Positions 1-12,500 of a stretch of DNA of 64,000 nucleotides are shown here, piece after piece. The position numbers and the translations under genes were made by a program. How positions within the stretch are numbered: the stretch's first letter is position 1; each line of letters starts with the position of its first letter. The stretch covers positions 27,278,806 through 27,342,805 of the forward strand of contig CM067081.1 in assembly GCA_034008185.1 (NCBI GenBank). The letters are read 5' to 3'. Origin of the DNA: Gorsachius magnificus (lineage: Eukaryota; Chordata; Aves; Pelecaniformes; Ardeidae). The notes below the pieces were generated by a model that saw only the letters and a program-made list of their open reading frames with translations, was not told the origin of the DNA and did no database searches.

Positions 1-2289
1 AACTCTGAAAATGAGGTGACAAACTTGACCTACTGGAAAAAAAGAACAAACGCATTAACTTTCTACTCTTTCTCATGTTATTATTCAGGCACTGTTTGAG
101 TCCAGTCTACCTTCTAATCACTCGCACCCACTAAACCATTCCAGCTGTGATCTCAAGAGGTGCCATTTCAGAAGGGCAACCACTTGCCAACAAGTAAGCA
201 ATTAAGAACTTCTCAGAGGAATAGATGCTGCAGGTTGGTGATGAGGATCAGGGCTGTCACTGCCAGTATGTGGAATTAGTGGGTGAAACTCACTATTCGA
301 AAGTCCTTGTGTATTCCAACCACTGGTTTCCCTACAGCCTAAGCTTTGTAATAAATTACTTCTGTTGTCCTTGTGCAAATACTTTGCACACTCTGAACCA
401 ACAGAAGTGCTTAAATGACATGAAATAAAAAAAAGATTAGAGCCAGACAGAAAACTAGTATTTTTCAGTGAGAAGTTACTTTAGTGCTTAATAAAATTTG
501 CAAGAGGTTTTATTAATATCCAAGGCCTAATATTCAAATCGATTGAGGCTGAGAGCTTCTTTTGCCAACAAAACTACCACTGAAGGAGTGATAAATTGAG
601 TATCAACAGGCAAATTAGGGATCGGCATCTCCCATGTTTGATAGTGACAAAAACCCATCAGCTCTGACCAAAATGATCCCAGTTGTTCAATATAGTTCAC
701 AAAAATGGAAGTTCAGATGTTCTGAAATTAAATCAGGGAGGTAGGTACTTCTGTTCCTTTTTACGACCCACACAAGACTAAATACTACAAACTGCGCATT
801 AATCTTCACAAATAAAAGAAGAAAAAATATGGAAAAAAATTTAGAATTACCAAAAGATGTTTGGGTTCAAAACACATTTCTTTTTATTTAAGAGCCACCT
901 AGATTTGCAGTTGTCTGCAGAACAGCAAAGCACAGTAAGTTTATTTATAGCACAGATACACAGACCCAATTTAGAAGTGGTCTCTCTCATCGATTTCCAA
1001 TAAAAAGAAAAAAACAGCAAGCACAAGCTTCATTGCAACCCCTCAGAACTGTGTGACCATTAAGAAAAAAAATATATTCAGACCAGCTGTAAAACAGTAA
1101 GAGGAAATACAGAAAGACCTACGGATGCTCTTTAGCGTACAGAAGTTTGTATTAAACCAATGATTATACAGCTGGACCCTGATGCTGCAAAGCTGTAGGG
1201 GATGTGCTGAACAACTTCTGAGAGCTGTTCACGTGCTTAACTAGAACAAGCACCTACGGCTCACAACTGCAAGTGCAGGGCTGTGGCGGAAATTATTTAT
1301 CCTGCTTTGGTTACAGCTCACAACTTTGTTACACTGGCACAGGATCATGTGCTTATGTATATATGCAACAGTTATATTTGTAAATACTTTAAAGGTACCT
1401 AACATATTTATATACAGTGCAGTATATGTGCGTGTGTGTGTACATATATAAACATAAAGACTAATCTGCATTTTTCCCCCTCAACATACTACACGCAGAA
1501 CACCCCACTTCAGCGAAAAGAACAAGAACATTTGCTGTGCCATTTCACTGACACTTCTCTGTGGGTTAAATACAAAATATCACTTCGTGGCCACAGCTTA
1601 GGATCGAGACTATGCCACTGACTTTCCAGGTTAAAAATTATTTGTAAGTTTTTTTACTTCATTTCTAATTCCACTGAGAACCTGTTATTCAGATTTAAAC
1701 AATCCTAGAGCTCACAATTCAGAAACCGCATCTCAAAAGCAATGCCTGTGCCAAGAAAAATGGATTTTTCTTAGGTCTGCTGTTTCATTTGCTCAAAACA
1801 TCTCAAACACACACACACAAACAAAAGGAAAACCAAGTTTCCACGAAGATATGCTTTCTCAAGAGGCTTTCAGCTTTACTAATTTTGGATGGGGGGAGGA
1901 AGAAGCGCGAATCACTGCTCTTTCTTCCGCACACTTATGCTTTAATCAATAATGGCTGTAATTCCCAATTACGCCCTTTAAAACAGAAACAGAGCTCCCC
2001 TTGAACACCAGTCCTGCTATTTAAAGGAAAGCGTGTTCAAAGCACAAGGTCAGAGCAGACAAAGAAATTCTAAACAATTTGATCCAATCGGACGTTTGTG
2101 TGTGTTTAAATACATCCTCATATGCATACAGCTACAGGAAAATGAAAGGACACACCCCTGGAAAACCACCATGCCCAACACTTCACACCCTATACATCTG
2201 TTAAAGAATTATTTATAACGCACGTGTGGGTGAGCAATTACATAAAACAATCATATACATGCTGATTTAAAAAAAAAAAAAATACATTC
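1..2289. other. Non-coding stretch left of the CpG island
   Basis: AT-rich sequence with no convincing exon. It holds short simple repeats only: a (TG)-type run near 1430-1441, a (CA) run near 1797-1810 and an A-run near 2268-2281. If the CpG island to the right is the DCLK1 promoter, as synteny suggests, this would be DCLK1 first-exon or first-intron sequence on the minus strand. No DCLK1 coding exon (doublecortin domains) was recognised here. Confidence 0.5.
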
Positions 2290-3545
2290 CGCGGCGATGT
2301 GACTGGGACCCAGCGAAGATCATTCAGGGACGAAGCAGCGGGATGACTACTAAGTCATTTGAGGGGGGGGGAGTGGGGGTAGAAAAACGCGGGTACATGC
2401 GGCAGCAGCGTGAAGAAAAAAAAAAGGGGGTTATTCTGCTGGGGTAGGGGAAACGTGTTTGAAATACAGCCAGCCGGCGGAAGGTGGCATCAAGCACTTC
2501 AGCCCCGCAGCGGGCCGGCAGCGCAGCCTGAACCGCAACGGTGACAAAACCCGCGCTGCGCTCGCCTCCGGGCGCCCTCAGGCACCGGGGGAACCGGGCC
2601 CCCGGGGGACGGCCAGCCGCCCGCCCCACGCCCCCGCAGCCGGGCACACGCCCCGGCGCACGGGGGGGGGGGGCGGCCCCGGCCCGCGCCCCGCGCCCCT
2701 TCCCGCAGACCGCCGGCGGGGCGCGGGGGAAGACGGCGGCTGGAAACGGGAAGCGGCGAAAGAGCGGCAGCTCCCCCCCCCCTCCCGCCCCGGCGACCGC
2801 CCGGTTTTAAGCGCAGTAGTTGCCGCAGAAAGCGGCTCCGCTGCCTTTGTTACGCCTCCCCTGGCTGGAGCGCGCTGCTGGGGAGCCGGGGCTGCAGCTG
2901 CTTCGCCTTTCTTCTGCTGCTGCCGATTGCAGTGATTTGCATTAGCCCGGCCCTCATTGAAATGCGGCTCTTCACACCAGCCTCTCCCTGCCGCTCTCTC
3001 CAGAGGGCGGCGCCGCCGCCGCCGTCTCCCCCTCTTCCTCCCTTGGCGGGCACTCTCGTCCCTTGGCGCTGCCGGGCGACCGCCGGAGCCGACCCCGGCA
3101 GCGCGCCCTGCCCGCGGGGCGGTGGGTGCGAGGGGAGCCCGCTGCCCGCCTGCGGCCCCCCCGACAGCCCCGGGCGGGGGGCTGTGGGGGAGAGCCCCTG
3201 CCGGGACGGCCCGTTACGCTCCCAGCGGGCTCCCCCTGAGGTGATTCCTGGCCGCGCCGCGGGTCGCTGCCTGCCCGCCGCCTCCCTCCGCCCCGGGGAG
3301 CCCCGGCCGGTGAGATGTGCCCGATCGGAGCCTGCCTGCGGCACGGGGCAGGGCGGCCGTGCCTGGAGGGGGACAGCTGCCGCCCCTGCGAAACCCTGGC
3401 CCGCCGTCCAAAAAACGCCTTTGGAAGTATTTATACCAAACGTGTCACTCGGCATTTCCATGAGATTCGCCTGGTCCCAAAGTGCTGAGACCCCACCCAG
3501 TCACCGAAGCCCTGCGATGGGGATCGAGTGCCGAAGGTGGGATTG
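2290..3545. promoter_or_regulatory. CpG island, probable gene promoter (DCLK1 by synteny)
   Basis: The sequence changes abruptly from AT-rich to very GC-rich with dense CpG, strongest from about 2460 to 3410, with G12 at 2662-2673, G9 at 2363-2371 and a C-run near 2771-2781. This is the only typical CpG island in the window, and in birds such islands mark promoters. Long overlapping ORFs on both strands here are a by-product of GC richness, because few stop codons occur, and are not called as genes. CCDC169 lies to the right on the minus strand, and in mammals SOHLH2 then DCLK1 follow downstream of it on the same strand. The best inference is therefore the DCLK1 promoter and untranslated first exon, transcribed leftwards. 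A good plus-strand splice donor-like sequence (GTGAGA at 3309) means a rightward or bidirectional transcript is not excluded. The island call is confident; the gene assignment is about 0.4. Confidence 0.8.
2935..2942. promoter_or_regulatory. Octamer motif (POU factor site)
   Basis: A perfect ATTTGCAT octamer (ATGCAAAT on the minus strand) sits inside the CpG island. Octamers bind POU-domain factors (Oct1, and the Oct6/Brn class in neural cells) and often lie in core promoters. The match is exact, but function is inferred from position only. Confidence 0.4.
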
Positions 3546-4060
3546 ACGTGGAAATTAGGTACTAAAACTGGAGCCAGGCTTCCTCACACTGCTCGGTTAG
3601 TTACAGCTGACCTTGGAGGTGACTAACCTCCATAGATGCTACAGTTTTTACGCATAAATTTCCCAGAAGATTTTTTTGCCCCAAAACACCTCAGGCTTCA
3701 TCTGACTGCCTTGCTCCTCCTGTGCCAGCCCAAGCCCCTCAGGTCTTGGAGCACGTTTGCTAAGTCAACCTCCACACAAAAATTCAGCTGTAACTGATGC
3801 TTTCTCCTCAAAGGCTTGGTTATTCTTCATTTTAATATAAAAAACTCAGTGGTTAAAACATTCTTGAGGTGAAGGACCTGGTTTGCTTTCCTTTGTGCAA
3901 CAAAGACTTTGGTTCTCCTCTACTTGTCAGGTAAACAGCCCACAGTCCAGGGGGACATGGAAGGGAAGAAAACAGAGTCTGTCCCTTCTGTTGAAGCTGC
4001 TCCACTTTGTACTCTGAAAGAATTAAAAATGCATTAGATCAGAGAGAGGGAATTAATCTG
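3546..4060. other. Unremarkable non-coding sequence
   Basis: Flank of the CpG island with intermediate base composition. No exon, repeat family or RNA gene was recognised. Confidence 0.5.
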
Positions 4061-4245
4061 TAACCTCGTGGTTATGGCACTCAGTTGGGAAGGACAAAAG
4101 ATGGCTTTGTGTGTCTGTATGATGGACCGTTTATGTTTTATATCCATAAATCCAGAAACAATCAGTGGAGCTGGGACTTAAACCCAGGGTGCCCTGCTCC
4201 CAGTGATAGACCTCTAATCAGAATAGAGGCTCCTGCTTACTCTGG
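4061..4245 (-). mobile_element. Old tRNA-derived SINE relic (MIR-like)
   Basis: The stretch at 4165-4220 reads on the minus strand like the tRNA-related head of an amniote SINE, with a B-box-like GGTTTAAGTCCCAGCTCC and an upstream A-box-like part. The left part at 4061-4092 carries a second tRNA-like phrase in the opposite sense (cgtggttatggcactcagtt). This could be one MIR-type element read in reverse or two converging fragments. It is strongly diverged, so the family name is tentative. Confidence 0.35.
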
Positions 4246-4984
4246 TTGAAGGCGAACGAAGCCTTCAGTCTACAAAAACTGTAAGAGGCTCAAAAGAAGA
4301 AGGGGATGGAGTACTCCTTTTCTATTCCCCTCAAATAGCCCACAGATAGGCCCTTAGGAGTCAAGAGATTCCCTAAAGGAGAAAAATTAATTGTTGCTGT
4401 GTCTTCATCATCATGGAGGAGTTCTTTAATCACTTTAATCACATCTATAGAGCAGAGACAGGAGTCTTCTGGCTACACTTGTCTCCTTAGTTTTTGAAAG
4501 AGAAACCAGCATCTAAAACCTTCAGGAAAACATCTGCTCGAAGGAGTAATAGCATTAAAATACCCGAACATCAAAGAGATTCAGAATTCAAGGTACAACT
4601 CTGTCCTCAGCACGCTCTTACTACCTAGCTTTGTTTTTGTGGATCTTGTTCTAAGGCACTTAATTCTTCCCCCATGGGGTGCTGAGGCACTTTACTAAAG
4701 ATTGCCATTTTTCAGAAGCAAGTTCCTAAAAATTGAGCACCTTCACACTGAGTATTTCACCACCTATATTGCTTTTTATTTTATTGTTTTTTAAAATCTC
4801 TTGGTCTGTCTTTAGGTGTAACAGATATGTCAATATTGATAATGTTGGTATTGGACGGGAGAATGGAAACTAATTTTAAAACAGTTCTGGTAATCTTGCA
4901 TTAAAGTTCTATTCTTTAAGCCACTTCTTTTGTAGGTCAACAATCAAATCAAATATTCATGATGGTCTGAAATGATAAGAAAAA

Positions 4985-5250
4985 ACAGGAGATCACAAAG
5001 CTTAGAGATGGAAAAGACTATCATGGTCCTGACAAAGGGTTCTTCTTTAGCGTTCTTCAGTACTGTTTCGTCCAGTTCATTTTAAATGTCTCAGGTAATG
5101 GGACTCCTACTTCCCCAAGGAGACATCTCTTAGAAGTTGAATTCCTTCAATTATAAGGAATTTTTTTCTGATGCTCAGGTTAATGGAAGTTTCTTATGTT
5201 TCAACTCATTACTTTAGCTATAGTGCCCTGTGTTCACGTACATAATTTAT
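4985..5250 (-). mobile_element. Ancient CR1-type LINE, 3' end relic
   Basis: The plus strand shows the reversed 3' end of an old CR1/L3-like element: cttagagatggaaaagact near 5002, then gtccagttcattttaaatgtctcaggtaatggg and a degraded track of the usual tail of the reverse-transcriptase ORF. Divergence is far greater than in the CR1 copies further right, so insertion predates them by a long time. It may be the 3' part of the same element as the fragment at 5940-6320. No coding capacity is left. Confidence 0.45.
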
Positions 5251-5939
5251 TTCTCCCATTGGTGTTTACATCTCTCTGGCATGTATTATTTACGTCTAGC
5301 CTAAGTATGCAAAATATTTCACAGATGTTCCAGAAAGATCTTCACTCTGATTATGTTAAAAAAAAAAAAAAACAGGTCAAAAGAAAAGAATACAATATAA
5401 ATCAATATTGAAGTATAAACCTAATAGGAAAGTATCCTTTTAAAACGCGTTATTTTGTCCATTTAGATTTTTGGGTTTAACATGAAGACACAACACAATA
5501 CCATACAGTCTGTTTGCCTTTGCCATGGACACTTGCCATGCTTTTCTTTTTAAAGCACTTCAAAAGATCCTTTACCTTTTTCATGTGTTTGTCCACAACT
5601 TCAAACAACACAATTCTAAATAAGAACAAAGCTTGCGTAAATGGTTTCAACAGCTGTATAGTCGCCCTGTTAAAAGAGCATACTGTTTTGCTGATACAAA
5701 ATTGTCTTTCCTCGTCGGACAGACTTTGGAATATTGCGTGTTTCCTGAGCCCTCTGTAACGCATCTTTGTAAACCACAACACAGCCACTTCTTAATCCCA
5801 CTTTGGATTAAATAAGTAACTTGGACTTTTCATCTCTGTTACTGTTAATCGGTTTTTTTCAGCTCTAACAGTATTCCAACAGCACTTTTCTGAACATTTC
5901 TAATTTTTAAGCACCTTTGTCAAAAGCGTACAGTAGAAC

Positions 5940-6320
5940 TGGATGCAGTTATGTCACCACCCAACACTCCTGCATCTGAAGGCTGTACCAAATGCCTTGG
6001 AACATTGTTCTGGGAGCTTCTCTTTAGTTGGCTAACCACTGTGACCCCTAAATCCTTTTCAGAGTCACTGCTTTCCAGGACACAGTCTCCAGTCTTCTAA
6101 ACGTGACCTACATTCTTTGTTCCTGCTGAATGACCTTGCATTCAGCTGTCTCAGAAAGCACGTTCAAATGATCCTGGCTTACTAAAGGATGTCAATTTCC
6201 CTACAGAAAAACTGTTTTTTCTTTGCATTATTTAGTGCTTTGTGCATTTTATGGCATCTGCAAATTTTACCATTAATGCTGTTAAATATTCCTTCAGATC
6301 ACTCATAAATTTATGTAGTA
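5940..6320 (-). mobile_element. Ancient CR1-type LINE, reverse-transcriptase region relic
   Basis: The reverse complement carries recognisable CR1/L3 text. At 6026-6140 are the phrases ctaaccactgtgacccctaaatcc, cagagtcactgctttccagg and acattctttgttcc, and gcatctgcaaattttacc follows at 6250, near the fossil of the catalytic FADD block. Order and strand agree with the fragment at 4985-5250, but the gap between them is longer than expected. It is heavily mutated with no open frame. Confidence 0.5.
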
Positions 6321-6334
6321 GCAGAGGACAGCGT

Positions 6335-6620
6335 TTTCTGAAATGCGGGGCTCAATCCCCCACGGCAGCGGTGTCAAGGGTGCGTTTAGAGCTCATTCCA
6401 TGTCATGTCGGAGAGGCGCTCGGCTCTCAGGATGCCAAACCAGGCCGAGGGAACTGGTGCTGGCGCGGTCGCATATACCTGCCTTGGCAGACAGCCCGTG
6501 CCCGCTCCCAGCAGGGATTTGAGCAACTGGAGCTGCGCCAGGCAGCTGGGCACTGCCAAGGCCTGGGGTGGGGAGACAGAGTCCCGGGCACCAGAAACAC
6601 TTTGGGAAAAACTCACTGAT
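6335..6620. other. Short GC-rich patch of unknown nature
   Basis: A local GC-rich patch with a few CpG follows the old LINE relic directly. ORFs of 76-125 codons overlap here on both strands, as expected from composition. It could be a fragment of an unrecognised repeat. No gene family was recognised. Confidence 0.3.
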
Positions 6621-8865
6621 GGAAAAGAACGATCCGCTGTTTGTCATTACTTTGGGAGATCTGTCGTTTAGCCGGGTTTTAATTCATTATTACGTGTTAC
6701 GCTGATTTTGTGTAGCGCTAGTCACTTAATCCCATTGATGTACTGTTGTATGTCTGTTGCTTTACGCAGTCACCTTGTATTTGGCAATCTCGCCCAGAAA
6801 GCTACCCAGTTTGACGTGCTCATTGGCACTAATTACACAATCATTTTCTGTATTGATTACATCACGCCTCAGGCCTTCAGTTATTTTACCTGCTACTGAT
6901 TCCAGCACAGCTAGAACTATGTAACCAAGGTCATATTTTTTATGTTGTCTGAATGTAACCCTGGCTTTATCCAGGCTTTTAATATTCTTAATATTCCTTA
7001 ATATTCTTTAATTTCTCGAAAAGCAACATTAATTGTTCATGCAGACCAGTAATAAATTCTTTTGAGAGTTATACTATTTGTGTATTAAAAATTATTTGCA
7101 TATTAATTTAGGCAAAAACATGGCATTCATGACTGGGATGGGACTGCACTGTGCAGAAATATTTGTTGAGTACTTCTGTCCTGTGATGTTATCGACAATT
7201 TCAGCTGTTTGCTTCTAATAACAGCTCTATGATTTTGCTGGGATTAATTTAGTTTACAATATGTTTTTTCTTAATTCCTCTTTCTCCTTAGTGTTTCTGG
7301 CTGTAAAATTTCTCACTGATGATTTCTCATATGTATGTTGTTGATGTTGCACTTGTCCAGACTTAAAATAACAAGTAAATAAAAAATTTTTGCTATATTA
7401 TCTGTCCTTCTGCATTTCTCTTCAGTGAGGGTACTTTTAACAAAAGACAATATCCTCTCTAAATGCATGACTGGATTTTTGAATCTGGTAAAATCATTCA
7501 CAGTTAAAGATTTTATTTTTTTTTATCTTGTTTATTCTCTTATAACTGACGACTTCTAGAAATTCAACCTTTTAAAAACAGACTATAGACCAGGACTTAA
7601 CTCTCTGTACATAGAGCAGATATAATTACATGCTGGTCATTGGATAAAACATTCTTAAAGTTATTCCTATATGCTTGTCCACTGGAAAGAGGTCCCATTG
7701 TAAAGTGAACATGTTTTGTATTGGAAAATTATGGTATTTCACTTTTTGATACTCCACGGATATTTTAACAATGTTATCAAAAGCCCTCCAGCATGGTTTG
7801 TCAGATTTATGCCTCTTAATTTTTTTTTCTTTCAGGTATTGTTGAGATGTTTCAGATATTATTAAGGGCTTGTTTAAAGAGCTGTTTGATTTGATTCGCT
7901 TGTCCATGTTGGTTAACAAATTGAACCTAAAACCCCATCATTTGGGATTATCAATTAGGAATGCGCTATCTGGGTGGCAGGCCAAATCCTACCTTGTGAA
8001 ACAACTCCATCCATCTCCAAAATTTTCTCTATTGTCACATAGTATATAGCAAGACATATATCTGAGTAAACTGATACTATAATCTTTCACCTTTCCAGGT
8101 TGCCAAGAAGCTGAAGAAGAAAAATTCTGAAGTGCAGGATCTGAATTTTTGCTGGTCCTTGGCTCAAACTAATTAAAGTAAATTGATATTCTTTGCTGAC
8201 TGCTAATCTCTGACAGAAGCATTTTAAATAATTTAGAATATGTGTGTTCACAACAACCTCAGCCCAGTCCCAGTAGTATTCACATGCTCTAAGCTGAGGA
8301 TTTGGGGACTGTCTTTTTCATTTTGAGACAAAGCTGGGATGTTTTATGAATATGAATGCACAAATTGTACACAGTTTTTTGAATGACCTAAGAACATCAT
8401 ATGAGGTAGTTCCATTTACCAGCATTTTAAAAATAAGTTAGAGGGGCTAGGGTTGAGACACAATTTTTACAAATATTATTTATAAAAAGGGCCTGTTTCC
8501 CAAACTAATTTAGAAGGTGAAATTCTGCACCAACTATTGGCACTTTTGAAGTAAATCCCCGAATAATTTTTTTGCCATGTGGATCTTGTCAGTCAGAAGA
8601 GGGTTTGAACAACACAGTAGATGAGGCAGGATTTTGTGAGGAGAGGGAGGGACAGACCTTAGCTCATTCCTAGGAAAGTGATCAGCCAGTGTGTTCCAAA
8701 TCGCTAATGGATGTGTGAGAGCAGTAAACACAAAATAACAGGGGAAATCTCAGGTCATTCAAAGAGGAGAAATGAAGGGGGAAGACATTAGTAATCTGGG
8801 AGGTGTCTCAAGATTTCACTGTATAGTAGTAGTTTTTTCACCTAGAATTTTTCACATAGAATTTT
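6621..8865. other. AT-rich non-coding sequence
   Basis: Nothing supportable as a gene was seen. The 97-codon minus-strand frame at 7626-7919 is not recognisable and has no splice or initiation context. Just before the next CR1, at about 8838-8870, three degenerate copies of a ttcacatagaat-like unit appear. They look like the eroded terminal octamer array of that CR1. Confidence 0.5.
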
Positions 8866-9580
8866 TTCACATAGAATCATAGAGTCGTTTAGGTTGGAAA
8901 AGACCTTTAAGATTATCAAGTCCAACCATTAACCTAACGCTGCCATCCCACCGCTAAAACATGGCCCTAAGCACCTCGTCTGCCTGTTTTTTAAATACCT
9001 CCAGGGATGGGGACTCAACCACCTCCCTGGGCAGCCCGTTCCAATGCTTGACAACCCTTTCTGTGAAGAAATTTTTCCTAATGTCCAACCTAGACCTGCC
9101 CTGGTGCAACTTCAGACCATTCCCTGTCGTCCTGTCGCCTGTTACCAGGGAGAAGAGGCCGACCCCCACCTCGCTACAGCCTCCTGTCAGGCAGTTGTAG
9201 AGGGCGATCAGGTCTCCCCTCAGCCTCCTCTTCTCCAGACTAAACAACCCCAGTTCCCTCAGCAGCTCCTCATCAGACTTGTGCTCCAGACCCCTCACCA
9301 GCTTGGTTGCTCTCCTCTGGACCTGTTCCAGCAAGGTAACATGTTTCTTGTAGTGAGGGGCCCAAAACTGAACACAGTATTTGAGGTGCGGCCTCACCAG
9401 TGCGGAGTACAGGGGCACGATCACTTCCCTGATCCTGCTGGCCACACTATTCCTTATACAAGCCAAGACGCCATTTGCCTTCTTGGCCACCTGGGCACAC
9501 TGCTGGCTCATATTCAGCCGGCTGTCAGCCAGTATCCCCAGGTCTTTTTCTGCCAGACAGCTTTCCAGCCACTCTTTTGT
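8866..9580 (-). mobile_element. CR1 LINE, 5'-truncated
   Basis: A reversed CR1 3' end starts with catagaatcatagag and the ggttggaaaagacctttaag block, then runs into the C-terminal part of the CR1 ORF2 protein on the minus strand. The reading frame is open, with recognisable pieces such as [45 protein letters not shown] and [18 protein letters not shown]. The whole reverse-transcriptase core and endonuclease are missing. CR1 similarity stops near 9580, shortly after the [13 protein letters not shown] phrase, so the remaining 5' codons of the open frame (to 9670) are chance extension. The good frame suggests a fairly young insertion. Confidence 0.9.
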
Positions 9581-12500
9581 GATGCACTGGCCATATGAGG
9601 TTGTCAAGCAGTGTCTGCTGGGTTCCGCACCTCCTGTTACAACAAGAATCAGATCCTTTGGGCAGCACATATCTTTACTGAGTGAGGATTCGGATGCCGT
9701 CCTCTCCCACAGTTCATTCGTGGGTTAGGGGTGTAAGGCACCGGCTGTTGTTTTAACTCGACTACCACTTCTCTCCTCATGCAGGTTGTGTGCTATGGAG
9801 GGAGCCTGGTCTACTGCTTATGTGGTCTGAAAAGGTTCCTTTGCTGACAGTCCTTCTGCTCGACCACCCTATGGATAAGCACAACAGCAGGTAGAATTGA
9901 TTTAATGACATGTAATTAAAGATCTATCTACATTATGGCTGAAAGTCCAATTCTCATTTATTTAGAGGAGATTCAACTTCCAAGCTATCATGGTAACCTT
10001 AAAGATTACAGCCTGACTGTCTAATACCATTAGTGCACAGATAAATAGTAACTATTGTTTTAAGATGCTGAGCAGCAAATAATTCTATCTCCAAATTATT
10101 GAAAATATAAGGTCTAGAGCAGTACTCTTTAATAACATCTCTGTTGATGCTAATTTAGGTAAGCTTAGCCACCATAAGGTTGTGCACTGCTGTAAGGTTC
10201 ATCAGGTAAAAGACAAATAAAATGATCACAGTTACCAATCCTAAATACCTTATTGCTAAAGAAAAATGAAGATAAATATACAGGCAGTAATAGTTTTATG
10301 TCTGACAGAGCAAACTGTTTTAATCAGGAATGATACTATAAGAGTAGCTGTGGCTCTTGTGATAACACGGCTCAAGGTAAAGTCAGATCAAAGTATGATA
10401 TTCCAACAGACATCACAGATTGTGTCAGGGACGCACAAATAACCAAAAGAGTATACACGGAGGAAAAAAAAAGTAAGTTAGAGACTCTCCTTGAAATAAA
10501 CTAAACAGCTAGTAAAGGGAGAAGGCAAGTAAACATAACTGACAGTCTTCTTCCCTTCCCCCAAAGAAAGAACTTAAATGCCTTAAACTGGACTCAGACT
10601 TTAGAAGCCTAAACACAAAACTGAAATCTGCCCAACACACTACCCTTCTGGACAGTTCCAGGAACCTGCAGTTCTACTGCGCCAAACTAAAATTACCCCA
10701 AAGTTCATTAAAAACTTGACCTTGAAATGCCTTCAGTCACTCTAAATGACAATGGTGTGAAATGATTCAAAATTAAATATCTGTAAGAGCTGCTACTTAG
10801 CATTACTCGTTAGAAAAGGTAAGGCAAAAGCTCTGGGCTGGGGTAGATAGTTGTTTTCTGTAATTTTAAAACTCTGTGGATTGTCAGCTCAGTCCTTTGA
10901 TAAGAAATAGGGCCATTGTTCTCTATACAGTAACTATGTTTTTGTGGGGAAACTAATGAGACCTAGAAGAGAATAGTGTAGCTGGCGGTTTTGCATCACC
11001 AGATAACTCCTTTTTCTGCTTGTCCATGTGGTTACATTTTGAAAGTTTAGGTGCAGTCAATGTGAAATATATCCATGTATAGTCTTAAACATGAATTTTG
11101 GTAAAGAAAGGGTTGTTACTGTTAATAGCCAGAAAGAACTCAAACACAAATCTCAAGATTACATTCAAACCATTGTTTATAGGAAGGAAAGTAGTATTAA
11201 GCAAGTTAATCCACATGCTCTTAGACAGTAACAAAGCAAAACCTAATTTGCCATGAAAGTGGAATTCAGAGTCTCCTCTTTTGAAGAACTAATTAATTTT
11301 GCTTTAGTATAGGAAAGTTTAGTGTAACAAATCCCTTGAAAATTTATGAAGGGCTGTTTTACATAAACAGAATTACACCTCTTTTTAGCTTTAAAATAAA
11401 GAAACTTAAATCATGCATGGTTGAAGTTTGTGAAGCTTCAGTAAAGCAAGTTCATGTGGAAAACCAGCATTTTTAAAGCTTAACAATTAACTGATGATAT
11501 TGCAGTAGACAGTGACATTAAACTTTCTCTTTTCTTTCTTCCCTTTTGGATGGTGTAGGCCTAGGGGAAACCGCCTCCAAACAATTATTCTTGTTTTGTC
11601 TCCTCACTTTAATTTTATCTGGGTTATTACATTTATAATTATCTGAACAACAGAAAACCCACTTATCAGTTCAAAAAATGGCTAGTTTTTTTGATGCTCT
11701 GGAATGCCATTGTGGAAGGAATCAGATGTTAAGTAGACATGTGGAGCCACCACGGACCCTGAAGCTCTCATGGAAGCTAGTTTCAACCATTTTTCAATCT
11801 TGTTAATTACACAGTTATCAGAGAAGAGGAAGATCTTTTATGTTATTTCATATGTCAGGTTTCTTTCCAAGTATTTCTAATTCCTTGATGAGAAGTATCT
11901 CTAATTCCTTGATTAGATTTCCTTTGTTGGAGAACTCTCACAGTGATGTCAATATTTCCATGGTAAATCAAGGTTCTCCTGTAAAGCTAGGTGACAAGCT
12001 TAAACACTCATTTCTCACTCCACAACACTGCTGCCCAGTGTGATGATAACATCTCACTTTTCTAAGTGGCAAGTTGTTTTGGGGGTTGAAGAGTGACCGA
12101 GGTCATGGTCGCAGGGAAAGCTTCAGCTACGTCGGTTTTTGGTCACTCCAAGTCTGCCTTTATTTATCCTCTGTAGAATCTCGCTGTTCTTCTGTCCTCA
12201 ATCAGCTTCGGAGCTGAAGTACTCTATTTATCATCCATGACTTACCCAAAAGGTTGGATGAGTTTGACTACCTTTGGGTTCTGTATCCAGTAGACCTGTC
12301 AAGTGTCACACGGTGAAACAGATCCTGCCTCTCCTCTTCAGCTCTGTCTGTACCTCATGCATTCATGTAGCGTAGCACTTTGCTTTCCTGCTCTGACTAT
12401 CGTGTTCCTCAGATGATATCCTAGCTCTGCAGTTCCTTCCTTCCCTCCCTCCCTCCTCTCAATCACATGCTATAAGGTGCCAGACACATCCCACACCGTA

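Noticed and set aside
2324..3546. Several ORFs of 65-204 codons on both strands in the CpG island
   Set aside because: They overlap in many frames, are Pro/Arg/Gly/Ala-rich, and reflect the lack of stop codons in GC-rich DNA. None shows a domain.
9044..9728. Plus-strand frames of 115-184 codons opposite the CR1
   Set aside because: Antisense shadows of the CR1 ORF2 tail, the same as seen over the copies at 24413 and 53283.
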